NCBI GenBank assembly: GCA_025175665.1 | Contig: JANKKI010000024.1 | Location: 2,916,001 to 2,980,000, forward strand | Source of the DNA: Cinchona pubescens | Taxonomy: Eukaryota; Streptophyta; Magnoliopsida; Gentianales; Rubiaceae | DNA length: 64,000 bases | Direction of reading: 5' to 3' | Shown: positions 11,811 through 23,529 of the stretch, in pieces | How positions within the stretch are numbered: the stretch's first letter is position 1 | How the letters are laid out: every line of letters starts with the position of its first letter | Position numbers and translations under genes: made by a program | Notes under the pieces: model-generated | What the model was told of the DNA's origin: nothing | What the model saw: the letters and a program-made list of their open reading frames with translations, nothing else | Database searches by the model: none

Positions 11811-12373
11811 GACATCTTCAAAAATTGAAGGAAGTTTTAATGAATTAAAAACATTGAATGTAACAATTTCATCATTTATTCATAATTCCAACTTTCCTTC
11901 TTGAACATCAATAAGTGCACCACCGGTAGCAAGGAAAGGTCTCCCAAGAATGATTGGCATCTCTTAATCCTTCTTTATTCTGTAACTTCCATTTCAAGCA
12001 CAATGAAATTGGCCGAGAGATAAAGTTTGTCAATTTTCACAATCAGATCTTCAATGATCCCCTTTGGAAACTTTATGCTTTGATCCGCAAGTTGCAATGA
12101 GACACTTGTTGGCTTCAATTGACCTCCATTTAGCTTCTTAAATACTCCAAAAGGCATGAGATTTATTGAAGCTCCCAAGTCTCATAATGCTCTTCCAAAT
12201 TGCAAACCTCCAATCTCACAAGGTATAGAAAATGAACCGAAATCTTTGAGCTTTGGTGGTAACTTCTTTGAAAGTAATGCACTACAACGCTCCGCCAAGC
12301 ACAAAATTTCATCGCCATGCAATTTTCTCTTTGAAGTAAGGACTTGTTTCATAAATTTAGCATAGACAGGCAT
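11811..12373 (-). pseudogene. Element A1 aspartic protease
   Basis: Retropepsin-like domain between gag and RT. One frame (12373-12182) ends SFSIPCEIGGLQFGRAL. After a stop the next frame (12178-11975) reads MGASINLMPFGVFKKL, where the usual LCDLGASINLMP has a broken DLGA catalytic motif. It continues LQLADQSIKFPKGIIEDLIVKI and FIVLEMEV, typical of Athila proteases. The region to 11811 holds the degraded flap and GRPFL segment. It would process Gag-Pol. Inactive because of the stop and damaged active-site motif. Confidence 0.7.
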
Positions 12374-14366
12374 GTTCTCGAGGCCTCCATGAAAGGGATG
12401 TTGATCTCTAGCTTTTTGAAAATCTCTAAAAATTTCTTGAATTTCTTTGACTTCTCTTCATCCCTTAGCCTTTGAGGGAATGGCACAATGAAGAGCTTTA
12501 ACATGCTTTGGCTCATGATGCTTAGGATCCTTGCCTTCATTTCTTTGTGAGTTAGGCATAATAAACTCATTCATCATTTTGTCTTGCCCAATTGAAGACT
12601 CCCCTTTTTCTTTGTCTTCATCCTCAACCCTTTCTTGTCCTCCATTCTTCAATGAATTTCTCCCAACTCTTTCTTCCAACTCTTTACCACTCCTAAGGGT
12701 AATAGCCTTGCATTGCTCGTTAGGGTTTGGAATGGTGTCACTCGGAAGCACTCCTAACAGCCTTTATTGTACAACCTTGTCGATTGTCCCAATTGAATCT
12801 CCAAATTTCTCGTTGAAGCCTTCGAATTCTCATAATCTCTTTTATACTCTTCCGCTTTCCTATCCAATTCCCTTCTCAAAATACTCGGCTTCTCTTCTCC
12901 AACCTTCTTCACCCAAATTTGCATAATGGAAAAGAGGTCTTTGTTGTTGGTTTTGAAAAGAAGGATTGGGGAAATTTTGATATGAATTGGGTTGGACATT
13001 TTTACCTTGATGTAGTGGCTGATAAGGTCTAGATGAAGAATTCGAGGCTTGAATGTGTTGGGCATTTTGAGGTGGGGAATTTGGTTGGTAAGAAGGGTTG
13101 GATTGGTTGTTAGTGTTACTCCATGAGAAATTTGGGTGATTCCTCCAAGACGGATTGCAAGCGTTCCCATAAGCTTCGGATTGGTTCCTTGGAAATGAAG
13201 ATGGATTAGCCACATAGTTGATTTGCTCATTAGCCCCATATAGCATTTCACAATTCCCATTGGCATGGCCGCCTCATGCTTGGTTGCGTTGGACAAGAAG
13301 TCATCGCATTCACACTACTAAGTTTCCCTAGATTCTCCAATGCTTTTGCCATGTTATTCATCACATTCACGAACATGCTTTCTTGAGCTAAAAGGGTGTC
13401 TTGCATGTTTAGATTCAACGCTCCACTACTTGCATTGGCTTCATTAGCTTGATGTTGAACCACTGGTGGAGTTATCGGTCCATGATGGTAGTGGTTGTAT
13501 GCCATCCTAGGTACTAGTCATGAAAGAATTTTAACAACACTTGAGCTCAATGAGAAGAGTCTTATATGAGATAGAACCGTCAACGGAGGCATCTACAATG
13601 GATTTTGTCTCTTGAAGTAAACCATTATAAAAAGTTTGAACTTGAAGCCACAAAGGAATGGCGTGATGCGGGCATTTTCTTAGCAACTCTTTGAATCTTT
13701 CCCAAGCTTTCCCTAGGCTTTCACCAACATCTTGTTTGAACGATGTAATCTCATTCCTTAATTTAGCGGTTCTTGCGGGAGGAAAGTACTTCGCCAAGAA
13801 CTCTTGCGCAAGTTGGTTCCAAGTGGTGAATGTTCCTTGGGCATGGGATTGCAACCATGACTTTGCCCTATCAAGAAGAGAAAAAGGAAACACCCTTATC
13901 CTAACATAATTCGGGTGTACTCCATTAAACTTAAATGTATCCAATACTTCTTCAAAATTCATGAGGTGGGTGTAGGGGTCCTCATTTGGTCTACCTCCGA
14001 ACATGGCATGGGCTTGGAGCATTTGGATTAGGGCAAAGTGATGGGCTTGATTTTGAAATTGTTGGCTTGCACGGGCATCCGTGCAATGCTTGAGTTCGCC
14101 CCATCAAAATTAGGTAAAGCATACTCTCTCAATGGCCTTCCATTCCCATTCATGTCATTTCCATTCCTATAGCCACCCATTCCATTATTTCTACCTATCT
14201 CTTCTTCTTCTTTTTCCATGTTCACATTCCCTTGATGAGCATTAGCATGTGCCATTTCTATCCTTTCTTGCTCTTGTTGTACCCTTCTCAACCTTCGAAT
14301 TTATCTTAGCTCTTTCTCCCTTTCCTTGTCTAACCAAATGAATGGCTCTTGAGCTCCTCTTACCAT
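12374..14366 (-). pseudogene. Element A1 gag
   Basis: Athila-type Gag starting at an ATG at 14366, about 170 bases past the primer site. Landmarks: REYALPNFDGANSSIARMP (near 14,110), then the 163-residue open core 14022-13531 with GGRPNEDPYTHLMNFEEVLD, FPFSLLDRAKSWL, FLAKYFPPARTAKLRNEI and AWERFKELLRKCPHHAIPLW. An Asn/Gln/Pro-rich linker (13505-12860) follows, then the KAITLRSGKEL signature (near 12,690) and a charged region before protease. Retrotrans_gag family (PF03732). Frame changes occur near 14,030, 13,520, 13,250 and 12,750. Gag forms the particle shell. B's gag at 52.7 kb is a clear relative. Confidence 0.8.
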
Positions 14367-14532
14367 GCACTACACAAAACCAAAATAGTCAATTGAAGTT
14401 CCAAGTCAAATCTGCAACACAACCAATCAAACATAAAAATTAAACAAAATTAACAACTAAATTAACTAAACTAAAGTGCTTAATCTACACGACCCATAAA
14501 GCGCTTCACATTGCTAAAAACCGAAGACAATC

Positions 14533-14558
14533 CCCAGCAACGGCACGGTGCCAAAAAC
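14533..14558 (-). other. Primer binding site of element A1
   Basis: The minus strand reads TTTTTGGCACCGTGCCGTTG then CTGGGGA, five bases inside the LTR end. The same kind of sequence (TTTTTGGCACTGTTGCCAGG) follows B's 5' LTR. The tRNA used is not assigned. Confidence 0.7.
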
Positions 14559-14562
14559 TTTA

Positions 14563-15818
14563 TGTCTCTTTAACACATCTAGTTATAATTCAATGAACAC
14601 CTAAATCCTACTACTAACTAGATGGCATCCCGCAAGTATACGATTGTCAACTGGTAGCAAAGGGAAGTGGGGATCGTTCCCACAAGGATTGTCAATTGCA
14701 ATTACCAAGGTTTAAGGGTATTTGTGTAGTCAAGCTAAATCAATTGGTAGATGAAAGATTTATTCTAATGAAAGCTATAATTTTAATTCTAACCTAATTT
14801 AATCTAATTAAGACTAAAATTTAGAACAAGAGAATCAATCAACTAAAAATACTAAAGAAGAAAGAAAAATTGAATACTAAAAGCATTCATTTCTAAAGTA
14901 AAAATTAGATAAAGACAAACTAGGAAATTAAATATTTTTGGATTTTTTGATTAGAATTAAGGAAACGCACTAAGAATTAACTAAAAATTAAAGCTATAAA
15001 GTGAAAATTCTTTAATAGAAAGCAAGAAATTGATAAGAACCCTAATTTTCCTGGACAAACCTTAATTTTAAAGTAAAGAAATTTTCACTAAAATTGATAA
15101 GAAAGCAAATAAAAATTATATCTACTTGAAGCTTGCAAAGAACCCACTACAATTATCTAATAAAAATTTAAACTTGACAAGAATTTTAAAGAAGATCTAA
15201 GATGAAAGTTAAGAGAAATTTCTATTAGAAAAAGTAACTTGTAGTTTAAGCTATCCTAATCTATCTAGAACTATCTAAAACTTTCTATTCTAAAACTATC
15301 TAACCTCTTATAAAACTAATTCTACTTAGCTTAAATAGTACAACATTATACAAGGGAAAATAAGGGTTTCTGGGCTAGAAGTTTACAAAATTGATTTTAC
15401 AACTTAGCATTCAGCGAGTCGAGATCCCGGTCTGGAACATTTGAGATCGCAATCTCGACTCTAGAATAGTAAAACAGATTCCCGAGTCGAGATCGCGGTT
15501 TGGAAAAATCGAGACCGCGATCTCGACTCTCCTTCCAGCAATCTTCACTTCATCCTTTATTTTTCAATTTGGTCCCTTGAATTTTCTTCCTTCCATCTTC
15601 TAACCTTTAATTTTTAACGTGCATAATATTAACACCATTAGGCACTTAATTAAACTAAAAATTTAACACAAAATTATCAAAATTAATTCAAAAACGAAAA
15701 TACAAATACATATGAAAGAAATTAACTAAAATCTTCAATTACCTATCTAATTTTGGAATTTGAACTATCAAAATGCTATAATTTATAGGAAAATAACTCT
15801 AGTTTACTAGAGTTATCA
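14563..15818 (-). repeat. Element A1 5' LTR
   Basis: 1,256 bp, starting TGATAACTCTAGTAAACTAG on the minus strand and ending AAAGAGACA. It is homologous to the plus-strand A2 LTR at 18599-19886, so the two form an inverted pair about 2.8 kb apart. U3 carries two imperfect inverted repeats of GAGTCGAGATCGCGGTCTCG type at 15,415-15,535, upstream of a TATA-like TACTATTTAAGC near 15,330. The start contains a small palindrome (ATAACTCTAG...CTAGAGTTAT). Confidence 0.85.
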
Positions 15819-16211
15819 ACTCCAAACTAGAGTTGCACCAAGTTTTTGCACCGAGTCGAGGTCGTGATCTCAACTCCAAACTTTCGCAAAAGGCTATTTT
15901 TGCACCGAGTCGAGATCGCGATCTTGAAAAAAAATAAAAAAAAATTTCTTCCTTTTAAAATCACTTCAACCATGAATTTATTTTATTTCATTTAGTTTTT
16001 TTATTTGGAAGTAATTTAATTTTCCTTTTTAGTAATCTGGCTAATGGCCTTAAGCTGACGCCAAGTACCGTTAGCTAATTAGTTTGACGCTTCATGGATT
16101 GAATCTTTGTGGAATTTCTTGCTCGGTACTTGGTGTAACCAGTCATGATTATTGCCAAATAAAAGTAGCATGGCTAAGGCCTCTAAGCTAATGCCATCTA
16201 TGCGTTAGTTG
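15819..16211 (+). other. Element A2 internal remnant with family A words
   Basis: Non-coding. Contains two copies of GCACCGAGTCGAG(A/G)TCG(C/T)GATCT at about 15,850-15,930, matching the LTR A word, then an A-rich stretch and unassigned sequence. It is probably the pol-ORF3 spacer or 3' UTR of A2, interrupted by solo LTR D1. Confidence 0.4.
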
Positions 16212-17233
16212 TGTTGAACCCCAGTTATAATAATCATGTTTTGATGATGACCAAATCGCACTAACAGTTTGAAAACAAGTGTGCAGAAAAATAGAGAGTT
16301 ATGAACGTTGATGATTGTCCGAAAGGAAAACAATTCAGACGATGATAATAGTCCCACACAAAGAACCTGAAGCCGTCTCGGACGAAGAACAGCGTCCAGC
16401 CATATATCCAGAAGACATTGCATCGAACGGATTGCATCGACCGGACGCAAGTTCGGGCGCTTCCTCGGACGTCCGTACGAATTCCCTCAGAGAACGAATG
16501 CAACGTCGGATGCAAGGTTTAGCAGCGGCCTTCCGAACGGTCGAATGGCTAGTTCGTTCGAACGCATACTTGCTGCATTTTTGGCCATCTGAAAGGTCCA
16601 ACGGCTAGTTTTCCAGTAAGCAAAAAATAGCCATTGGAAAGTTGTTAGAAGCAGATTTCGGACAACTATAAATACCCCTTAGCCTGAAGTAAACAAGATA
16701 AGACTTCTACATTGATTACATGTAATACTTACTATTTGGGAGAAATAGTGGGTACAAGTGTTGTAATAGTGTAGGAGGTTTGGTTAGAAGAGCTTAGAAG
16801 TGTAAGAGTGGAGAGATAACAATTGTAACAAAGGGAGGTTGTGAGTGTAAAACTCTTGGCTCAATTAAAAGAAATTAGTGTGAGCAAGAGTGATCCTCAT
16901 TTGTGTACAAGAGGTTATTGTCTCACCTACTTTGAAGAGACTTTTAGTGGCTAAACTTCAAGTTGAGAACTTGGTAGTTGCCTTGTAAGAAGATCTTTGT
17001 GGTTGTAAGCTCCAAGCTTGAGAAGTTTGGGAGTTTGGTTTGATACTCTTAATCTCAATCTTCTTATTTGTTCTTTAAGCTTAAATCCAAAAATTGTTGA
17101 ATATCTATTGTATTCATTTGTGCTTAAATCTTTATTTGGCATAAAGTTTGCATTTCTTATTAAGCACATCAAAAGGATTGTTTTTAGAAACAACCTAATT
17201 CACCCCCCTCTTAGGTTGCTTTTTGGGCCAACA
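16212..17233 (+). repeat. Solo LTR D1 (Ty1/copia family D)
   Basis: 1,022 bp from TGTTGAACCCC to GGGCCAACA, flanked by AGTTG (16207-16211) and TGTTG (17234-17238), 4 of 5 bases matching. No primer site or coding sequence follows, so it is a solo LTR left by LTR-LTR recombination. The same LTR occurs at 26996-28049 (minus) and at 61959-62947 with a gag after it. U3 has a dense set of CGGACG words at 16,376-16,560. The frames at 16205-16608 are LTR sequence, not genes. Confidence 0.9.
16667..16674 (+). promoter_or_regulatory. TATA box of solo LTR D1
   Basis: TATAAATA followed by CCCCTTAG, 455 bases into the LTR. The same site is conserved in D3 (62358) and in D2 on the minus strand (27570-27577). 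Confidence 0.7.
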
Positions 17234-18581
17234 TGTTGATGAGTTGAATTCAATGTTGATTTTGTTTGAAGCTTGAATGGTGAGATGCATGACACTGTTT
17301 ACTATTCTTAGCATTTCTACTCCATTTTAGTTCTTAGTTTATAGCTATATCATGATACCAGTTGTTTTTGTTATTTTTGGGTATGTCTTTATGTTTAATT
17401 TTGGGTGAGTGGAAGGATGATTTATTCATCAACTAGAATAAAAGAGACAAGTTTGGGGGTGTCTATTTCTTTGTGTTGGGAATGATTATTTTATACATAT
17501 TATTGCCACCTGATGTTTAATGGATGGAAAATTGATCAATTAGGTACTCAATGATGATAAATTTTGATGTTCCATGCTTTACGATTGAAGTATACATGAT
17601 TGATATAATTTCAAGAATTTTTGTGTGAGTGAGTAGTTCGTTCGCAACATAAAGAATTCATAACTTGGCATTACTATTTTTCAGAAAGAAGTGCTGAAAT
17701 TTTAGGAAAATTTATTTGAAATGTTGTTTCTGATCAAATCACTTATATTACTTGGTTGATGAACTAACTTTTGGAAAGAAATGAGTTAAATGAAGTAGAA
17801 GGAATTTTGGGACATTTCGTGTGTTTGCATAGGGAATGTTCTTCTAACTTGTGAATAATTGATATTTGAGATTAATTTTTGGTACATTTCACTCATTTTC
17901 CTTTGTTTTGAACCGAAAAAAAAAATAGGAATAAGGCGAGTACGGGATTTCGACATGTACCCATGTTGTTTCTCCGAAATAAGCCATTAGAGGAGTAATA
18001 AGACAAGTATGGGATTCCGACATGTACCCATGTTGTTTCTCTGAATTAAGCTATTAGGAATTGTGTTTTAATATACCAATAAGTTAAAGAGTAAATGTTT
18101 CATTACACATGTAATACTTATCATTAATCTTATATTACTTATTCCTTGTTAGAGGTTTATTCCCGAAATGTGTGACATTTGCATTTAAGTTGATTCCTAA
18201 TTGAACTTCTATTTTCATGATGCCTAGTCACGATAGTTGACTAACTTCATAATATTTGTGATTTGAGAAGTAATGATGTTTTAACTGAAAAGAACTAAAA
18301 CTTTTGGTAAACTTTTTTGAGAATGGTAATGCTTGGTGATGTGAAATCTTGTGCAGCGAATGAATGTGTGCTTCTATGTAGAACAAATTTCCATTTTGGA
18401 TTGATTCACTTCGATACTTCACATATCATATAGTGTTGAATGTTTCTTGAGAGACTTCTTAATTGTTCTAAGTACATCCATGATTCATCAAATGTCACGT
18501 CAACTTTGGAGGTGTTTATATGTTTGAGTGTTAGTACGTTTCTTTTAATTTTAATCTTTGTTTTGCTCGGGAATAGCAAAA
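17234..18581 (+). other. Element A2 3' untranslated region
   Basis: Non-coding AT-rich sequence leading to the A2 polypurine tract and LTR. It holds a two-copy tandem repeat at 17925-18058 and an extra polypurine-like copy, CAAGTTTGGGGGTGTC, at 17448-17463. Short frames at 17018-17239 and 18228-18422 have no recognisable motif. Confidence 0.6.
17925..18058 (+). repeat. 67-bp tandem duplication in A2 3' UTR
   Basis: Two adjacent copies of a unit containing GACATGTACCCATGTTG, offset by 67 bases (17952 and 18019), about 85-90% alike by eye. The core is partly palindromic. It occupies the same relative position as the motifs in the 3' UTRs of E and B, but with a different sequence. Confidence 0.8.
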
Positions 18582-18598
18582 CGCTAAGTTTGGGGGTG
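18582..18598 (+). other. Polypurine tract of element A2
   Basis: CGCTAAGTTTGGGGGTG immediately before the LTR start TGATAACTC. This marks the LTR as the 3' LTR of a plus-strand element. Confidence 0.8.
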
Positions 18599-19886
18599 TG
18601 ATAACTCTAGTAATCTATATCACTAGAGTTATTTTCCTCTAAATTATAGCATTTTGGTAGTTTAAATCCCGAACTTTGGGTAATTAATTGAAGACTTTAG
18701 TTAATTTTTTTCATATGTGTTTGTATTTTCGTTCTTGTTAAATTTGAAAAGTTTTTATTATATTTTTGGCTTAATTAATTGATTAATGGTGTTAATATTA
18801 TGCAGGACAAAAATTAGAGGTTGGAAGATGAAATGAACAAAGCTCAAAGGACCAAATTGCAATAATGGAAGAAAAGAAGAATGCTGAGAAGAGAGTCAAG
18901 ATCGCGATCTCAAACTCTCCATATCGCCATCTCGGCTCGCTGAGGGACAAGTAAGGGCAATTTTGTAAACTTTCAGCCAACAGCTCCTGATTTTGCCTTG
19001 TGTAACAATTAAATAGGAAGAAAGAAAGAAGTAGAGTAAGTAGTAGATAGTTTAGTTAGATTTTAGGATATCTTGAACTCCAAGTTTTCTTCTTTAATAG
19101 AAATTTTTCTTTAATTTTCTTTTGTAATAGATCTTCTTTTAATTTCTTGTCAAGTTTGAATTTTAATTAGATAATCGTAGTAGGTTAATCACAAGCTTCA
19201 CGTGGATATAATTTTTATTCGCTCTCTAGTCTAATTTAGTAAGAATTTCTTTACTTGCAATTTAGGGTTTCTTAGGTAAATTAGGGTTCTTGATAATTTC
19301 TTGCATTTCTAGTTAGAATTTTCAATTTGTTGCATTAATTTCTAATTAATTCTTAGTGGGCTTTCTTTATTGCTATCAAAAATCTAAAAATACTTAGATT
19401 TCCAGTTTAACTCTTTCCAATTTCTAGTTTAGAAATTGTTGCTTTTAGTCTTCAAAGTCTCTTAATTGTTGTCCTTTTTATTGGGTAATTTGCTTGCTTT
19501 CAATTTAGGTTAAAATTAAGTGCTTTCCTTTACTTGCTTCTACTAGAATAGCTTAATTAGTTCCTTAATATCGTAATTAGTTATTTTCACTTACTTGCTT
19601 TTTAGTTAATCTAATCTTAAATTAAGTTTTTATTTATCGCTTTCATTTATTTATGATTTTTACTAGAATAGTTCCATCATCCATTGCTTGATTTCGCTTA
19701 ACTACACGAATATCCGTAAATCTTGGTAATTGCCTTCCAACAATCCTTGTGGGATGATACCCACTCATCCTATACCACTATCAACTCCGTATACTTGCAG
19801 AAGTTAGATAGAGTATAGTGAATTAGTGTGGTTAATTATTGCTTGTTTGTCCTTTCAAAGTTAAATTCTACCTAACGAAGCAATCA
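18599..19886 (+). repeat. Element A2 3' LTR
   Basis: About 1,288 bp, starting TGATAACTCTAG and probably ending GAAGCAATCA. Homologous to the inverted LTR at 14563-15818. It carries a shorter, worn version of the family word (TCAAGATCGCGATCTC) at about 18,895-18,945 and a TATA-like TTAAATAGG near 19,008. Its right end cuts into the gag of element E. Confidence 0.8.
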
Positions 19887-21189
19887 AGTGTCAATTGCTA
19901 GATGCTTGTTTTCGTATCTTGCTGGAATTATTTCATACCATGTTAAAATTGTACAATATTAGTGGCCAAGGTATTCACGATGTCCTTTACTGACTTACCA
20001 AATTGTCAAGACACAAATTCTTGTTGTTGTTGATGATTTTTCAATCTAAATGTCTAAAAATTCTATCAATTTTGCTGGGAAAATTATAGCTTCCCTTGAT
20101 TCATGTAACTAAGTTTTGGATGATCCCTCCATCCACAAGATTGTATGTATTCGGATAGGAATTATAATTGCTATGTGATTGTCCTTGAAAACAACTTACG
20201 GCCCCGATTTGTTCTTGATCACAAGATTCTTGAAGAGTTGGACATGCATCAGTAGGATGCCCCACATTTAAGCAGATTTCACATCCTTTGAATGTTAGCA
20301 TTGTACCTGTAGCCATTTGACAAACAAGAGAGGTTAAAATAACCATTTGTTGCTCAAGCTTAGACACATTTACCTCATTCATGTGCAAGTTTTATCTACT
20401 TCCAAATTGTTGAGCAGTGGCTGCCATGTTGATATTAAACTTGTAGAGACCTCTATCGTCAAATCCATCAATGCTCCTCCACTTTCCGCATCGTTAATGT
20501 TCCTCTCATATGTTAAAAGTCCTTTATATAAGTATTGAATTAACAAGGAATCACTGATTCGATGGTGGGGGCAACTGGCACACAACTTATATCGCTCCCA
20601 GTAATCATGCAACGACTCCCCAAGGTTCTGTCTGATGCCATAAACTTTCCTTACGAGTAGCTGCTATCCTTGAGAATGGGAAAAATTTTCCTAAAACAGT
20701 CTCATCATCTCATCCCATAAGTTAACAATACCAGGAGAAAGATCAAAGAACCAGACCTTAGCTGCATCTTTCACTATAAATGGGAAAACCCTCATATTGA
20801 TTTGCTCTTGGGTAACTCTATTTGCTTTCATACTAGTGAACACGACATGGAACTCCTTGAGAAATTTATTCGGGTCTTCACATGGAAAGCCATGAAAACA
20901 AAGTAAAAGATTAATTAGTCCTGATTTAAATTCAAATGTTGCATGTTCATCTAATGTAGGAAGAGTTAAACAAAGTGGTTGTTGATTTAGATTTAGGGCT
21001 ACCAAATCTTTCAAGTTCTCTACACCATGGAGGATTCACCTTGTATCCAGACACAAAAAGGAAGTCAAATTTTTTATTGGCTCATTGTTTTCTATCTAGC
21101 AATTCCTTCCTCAATTTGTGTAGCATTTTCTGTACTTGCGAATCAAATCTGTGGAAATCAATATGTCCTACCGATCTTGTTACTGGCAT
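19887..21189 (-). pseudogene. Element E gag, N-terminal and central part
   Basis: Gag of element E from an ATG at 21189 (MPVTRSVGHIDFHRF), about 70 bases past the primer site. Central landmarks are FKSGLINLLLCFHGFPCEDP, KEFHVVFTSMKANRV, INMRVFPFIVKDAAKVWFFD (open piece 21014-20691) and HDYWERYKLCASCPHH (20612-20379). A CX2CX4HX4C knuckle, CEICLNVGHPTDAC, is near 20,250-20,290, and a Gln-rich linker with DTKTSI runs up to 19,887, where the A2 LTR interrupts it. Several stops and frame changes are present. Retrotrans_gag family; it differs from the A1 and B Gags in having a clear zinc knuckle. The rest of the gene is not found. Confidence 0.75.
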
Positions 21190-21257
21190 ACACAATTAGT
21201 GGATAGAATAATAAAGATGTGAAAAGAAATTAAAGATAAAAATTAAAGGCACGAAAA

Positions 21258-21278
21258 ATAAACCAAACAATTCCCCGA
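21258..21278 (-). other. Primer binding site region of element E
   Basis: The minus strand reads TCGGGGAATTGTTTGGTTTA directly after the LTR end. Position identifies it; the sequence is worn, and the GGCG...GGGGA core typical of the A1/B sites overlaps the LTR end. The tRNA is not assigned. Confidence 0.45.
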
Positions 21279-21677
21279 CAATACGCCGAGTTACAGTAAT
21301 ACTGTCGCCCACATCCAAAATTAATCGAAATCCTAAACTAATGTAGTAGTGGTACAGTATGGATCTTCCCACAAGGAAAGGAGTTTATTATTCGTACTCA
21401 AGCAATCAAACAAGGGTTTTGAGTATTCGCTAATACTAAGAAATATTGCAGAAAGTTGCAGGAATTTCAAGAAAAGAATAATATTGGTTCAGTCACATCC
21501 ACTATGGAAATCGAATTAGTCGATCAACAACAAAAAAGCATACATCAATCATTCATCAAATACTAATGAATAATTAGTTCATCATCCTGTTCAAAACTTA
21601 CTCTAGTCTCTTCCTTATTTTAGTTAATCATCAACAAGCGATTCAATTAACCCTAGATCAGCTATCAATTATTTATA
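21279..21677 (-). repeat. Element E 5' LTR, inner part
   Basis: The 399 bases matching the inner end of the 3' LTR (4498 to about 4,890). It continues at 28634 after the LINE. The left end is set where homology with the other LTR stops. Confidence 0.8.
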
Positions 21678-21954
21678 ATTAATAGCTAACTAACCGAGAC
21701 CTTGGAGGGAGCTCTCTAATTCCAAATTTTATTGTTATAAGAGTGACAAAAATACATATGGAAGGGGACCAATCCGAAACCTCCAGCTAAAGAAATAGGA
21801 AATAAAAGTAGTTGTAACGAATTTAGCGAATATGAAATCTAATATTAGGAACTTGCACGTAATCCATTCTTGCGTGTTCACGAATCTGGTTGGGAGCAAT
21901 GGAGTCGAAGTAGAGTGGATGGTAATGATTAGCACTGCCCATTTTAGCTAAAGA

Positions 21955-23094
21955 TTATGCAACCATGTAAGCTTCTCTGTAAATGTGAGAAATGCTAAAA
22001 TGACCAGCTGATAAGAGGAATCGAATTGAGTAAATAATTGGAAAAAGCTTCCAAGTAGCCAGAATCTCTCCACACACCATTTGATGCAAAGCCAAAGAAT
22101 CTGTCTCTACTAAAACTTCCAACCAACCTTTATCGATGCATAATTTCAAACTAGTTTCCAGGGCTACGGGCATCAGGTTGCATAATCGTTATCCATCCAA
22201 AAGACAAAAAAAAGGCTAACTAAAATTGAGCCATGAGATGACCAAATGACACTACTACCTCCTACCATACCAGGATTTCCCAAAGATGAACCGTCCATAT
22301 TTAGCTTTGGAGAACCCAATGGAGGAGGGGGTCCAACAAACTGGCTGAGGAGTAGGTGTATTAATAGGGATTGATTTCCAAAACCACCGAGTCGAGGGGC
22401 AATGAGGAGGTTTGGAACGGTCTAGTGTCACTCAATAGTAGGCATCCCATCGAACATCTTGTAGGAGCGAAAGTGGGTTAGCTAAAACATTGTCATAGAT
22501 AAAAGCTGTTCTAAAGAATTTCTAACCTTCCAAAGGTTCCACAATGCCATGATTGGGAGAACAATGTAAAGCTACCCGTCAACTCTAGGAGTAGTAGCTC
22601 ACTGGCAAAGCTGAATTTTGTGATGCACCGAGTGGACCTGAATGCGAGCCACACTAAAATCAGCCTCCAACTCTCATCCCAAAGCCAAGAGGCTAACGGG
22701 CAGTGAAGAAAACCGTGCACAAAAGTGTCGCATTCATTACAAAAGAAACACTTTGACGGGATATTGAATCCCAAATCTAGCAACTCATCGTCAAACAGCA
22801 GTAATTATTATCTACTCTCCAAAGGAAGATAATGAGAAATCTTAAGCTTCAAGCCATCTTTCTAAGTTTTGTAACTGCTCAGCTTTGCTGCACATTTTGG
22901 TAAGCTACATTTTTTCTAAAAGTACCATTGTCCATTAATGTGTAGCTGAGCTTGTCTGGTTCATCCTCAAGAAGCAATTTTTGGCTCAATAGCAATTGAT
23001 AGAGTTTCTCAGGAAGTGCATGTCGAACCACATCTAACGACCAGCCGTCAACATTAGAGTAGACATCCTTCACTTTGGCATGGGGTAGAGGCAT
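21955..23094 (-). pseudogene. LINE ORF2 C-terminal part: zf-RVT and RNase H-like
   Basis: Three broken pieces. 23094-22879 resembles the segment after RT (WSLDVVRHALPEKL). 22783-22511 is a zf-RVT domain with CFFCNECDTFVHGFLHC then PLASWLWDE, its Cys/His pattern largely intact. 22173-21955 is an RNase H-like domain (RVT_3 type) with DKGWLEVLVETDSLAL and a later SISHIYREAY. These domains follow RT in plant L1 elements and help nick, bind and process target DNA or the RNA hybrid. Stops separate all three. Confidence 0.75.
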
Positions 23095-23529
23095 AAAAGT
23101 AACATGCTTTGCAGGAGAGCCTACACTGAGCCAATTACTGCCCTAAAAGGATGCCTCTCCCAATGAGATCAAGAGTGGCTCCATCCGAAAATTAGACTCT
23201 ACCATCTGTTTGACTTATAGCATTCGTTTCCATGTTGGCAAAGGATTGGACAAACGATCCTCATGGTACTTGTGCCGCATAAAGATAGCCCACAAGGATT
23301 GCGAATTATAGAAGTTCTACCATACCTTGTTGGTAAAAGCAATCACAATATCAACAAGACAGCAGATACCAAAACCATTCATGTCCATTGGATAACATAA
23401 GTCATTCCACTTCTTCCAATTCTGTCGGTTACCAAAAGTCAAATCTCCCTAGAAAAAGTTGAACATCAACTGCTCTAGTTGATTAAGTACTCCGTTAGGT
23501 GGCTCAAGGACAGCAAGAAGGTGCATTCG

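Noticed and set aside
12531..13909. Plus-strand frames of up to 131 residues
   Set aside because: Shadows of the A1 gag and gag-protease linker on the other strand, which has recognisable motifs.
16205..16608. Several overlapping frames of 80-97 residues on both strands
   Set aside because: They lie entirely in the U3 of solo LTR D1, and matching frames in D3 (61860-62298) show that the same LTR sequence produces them.
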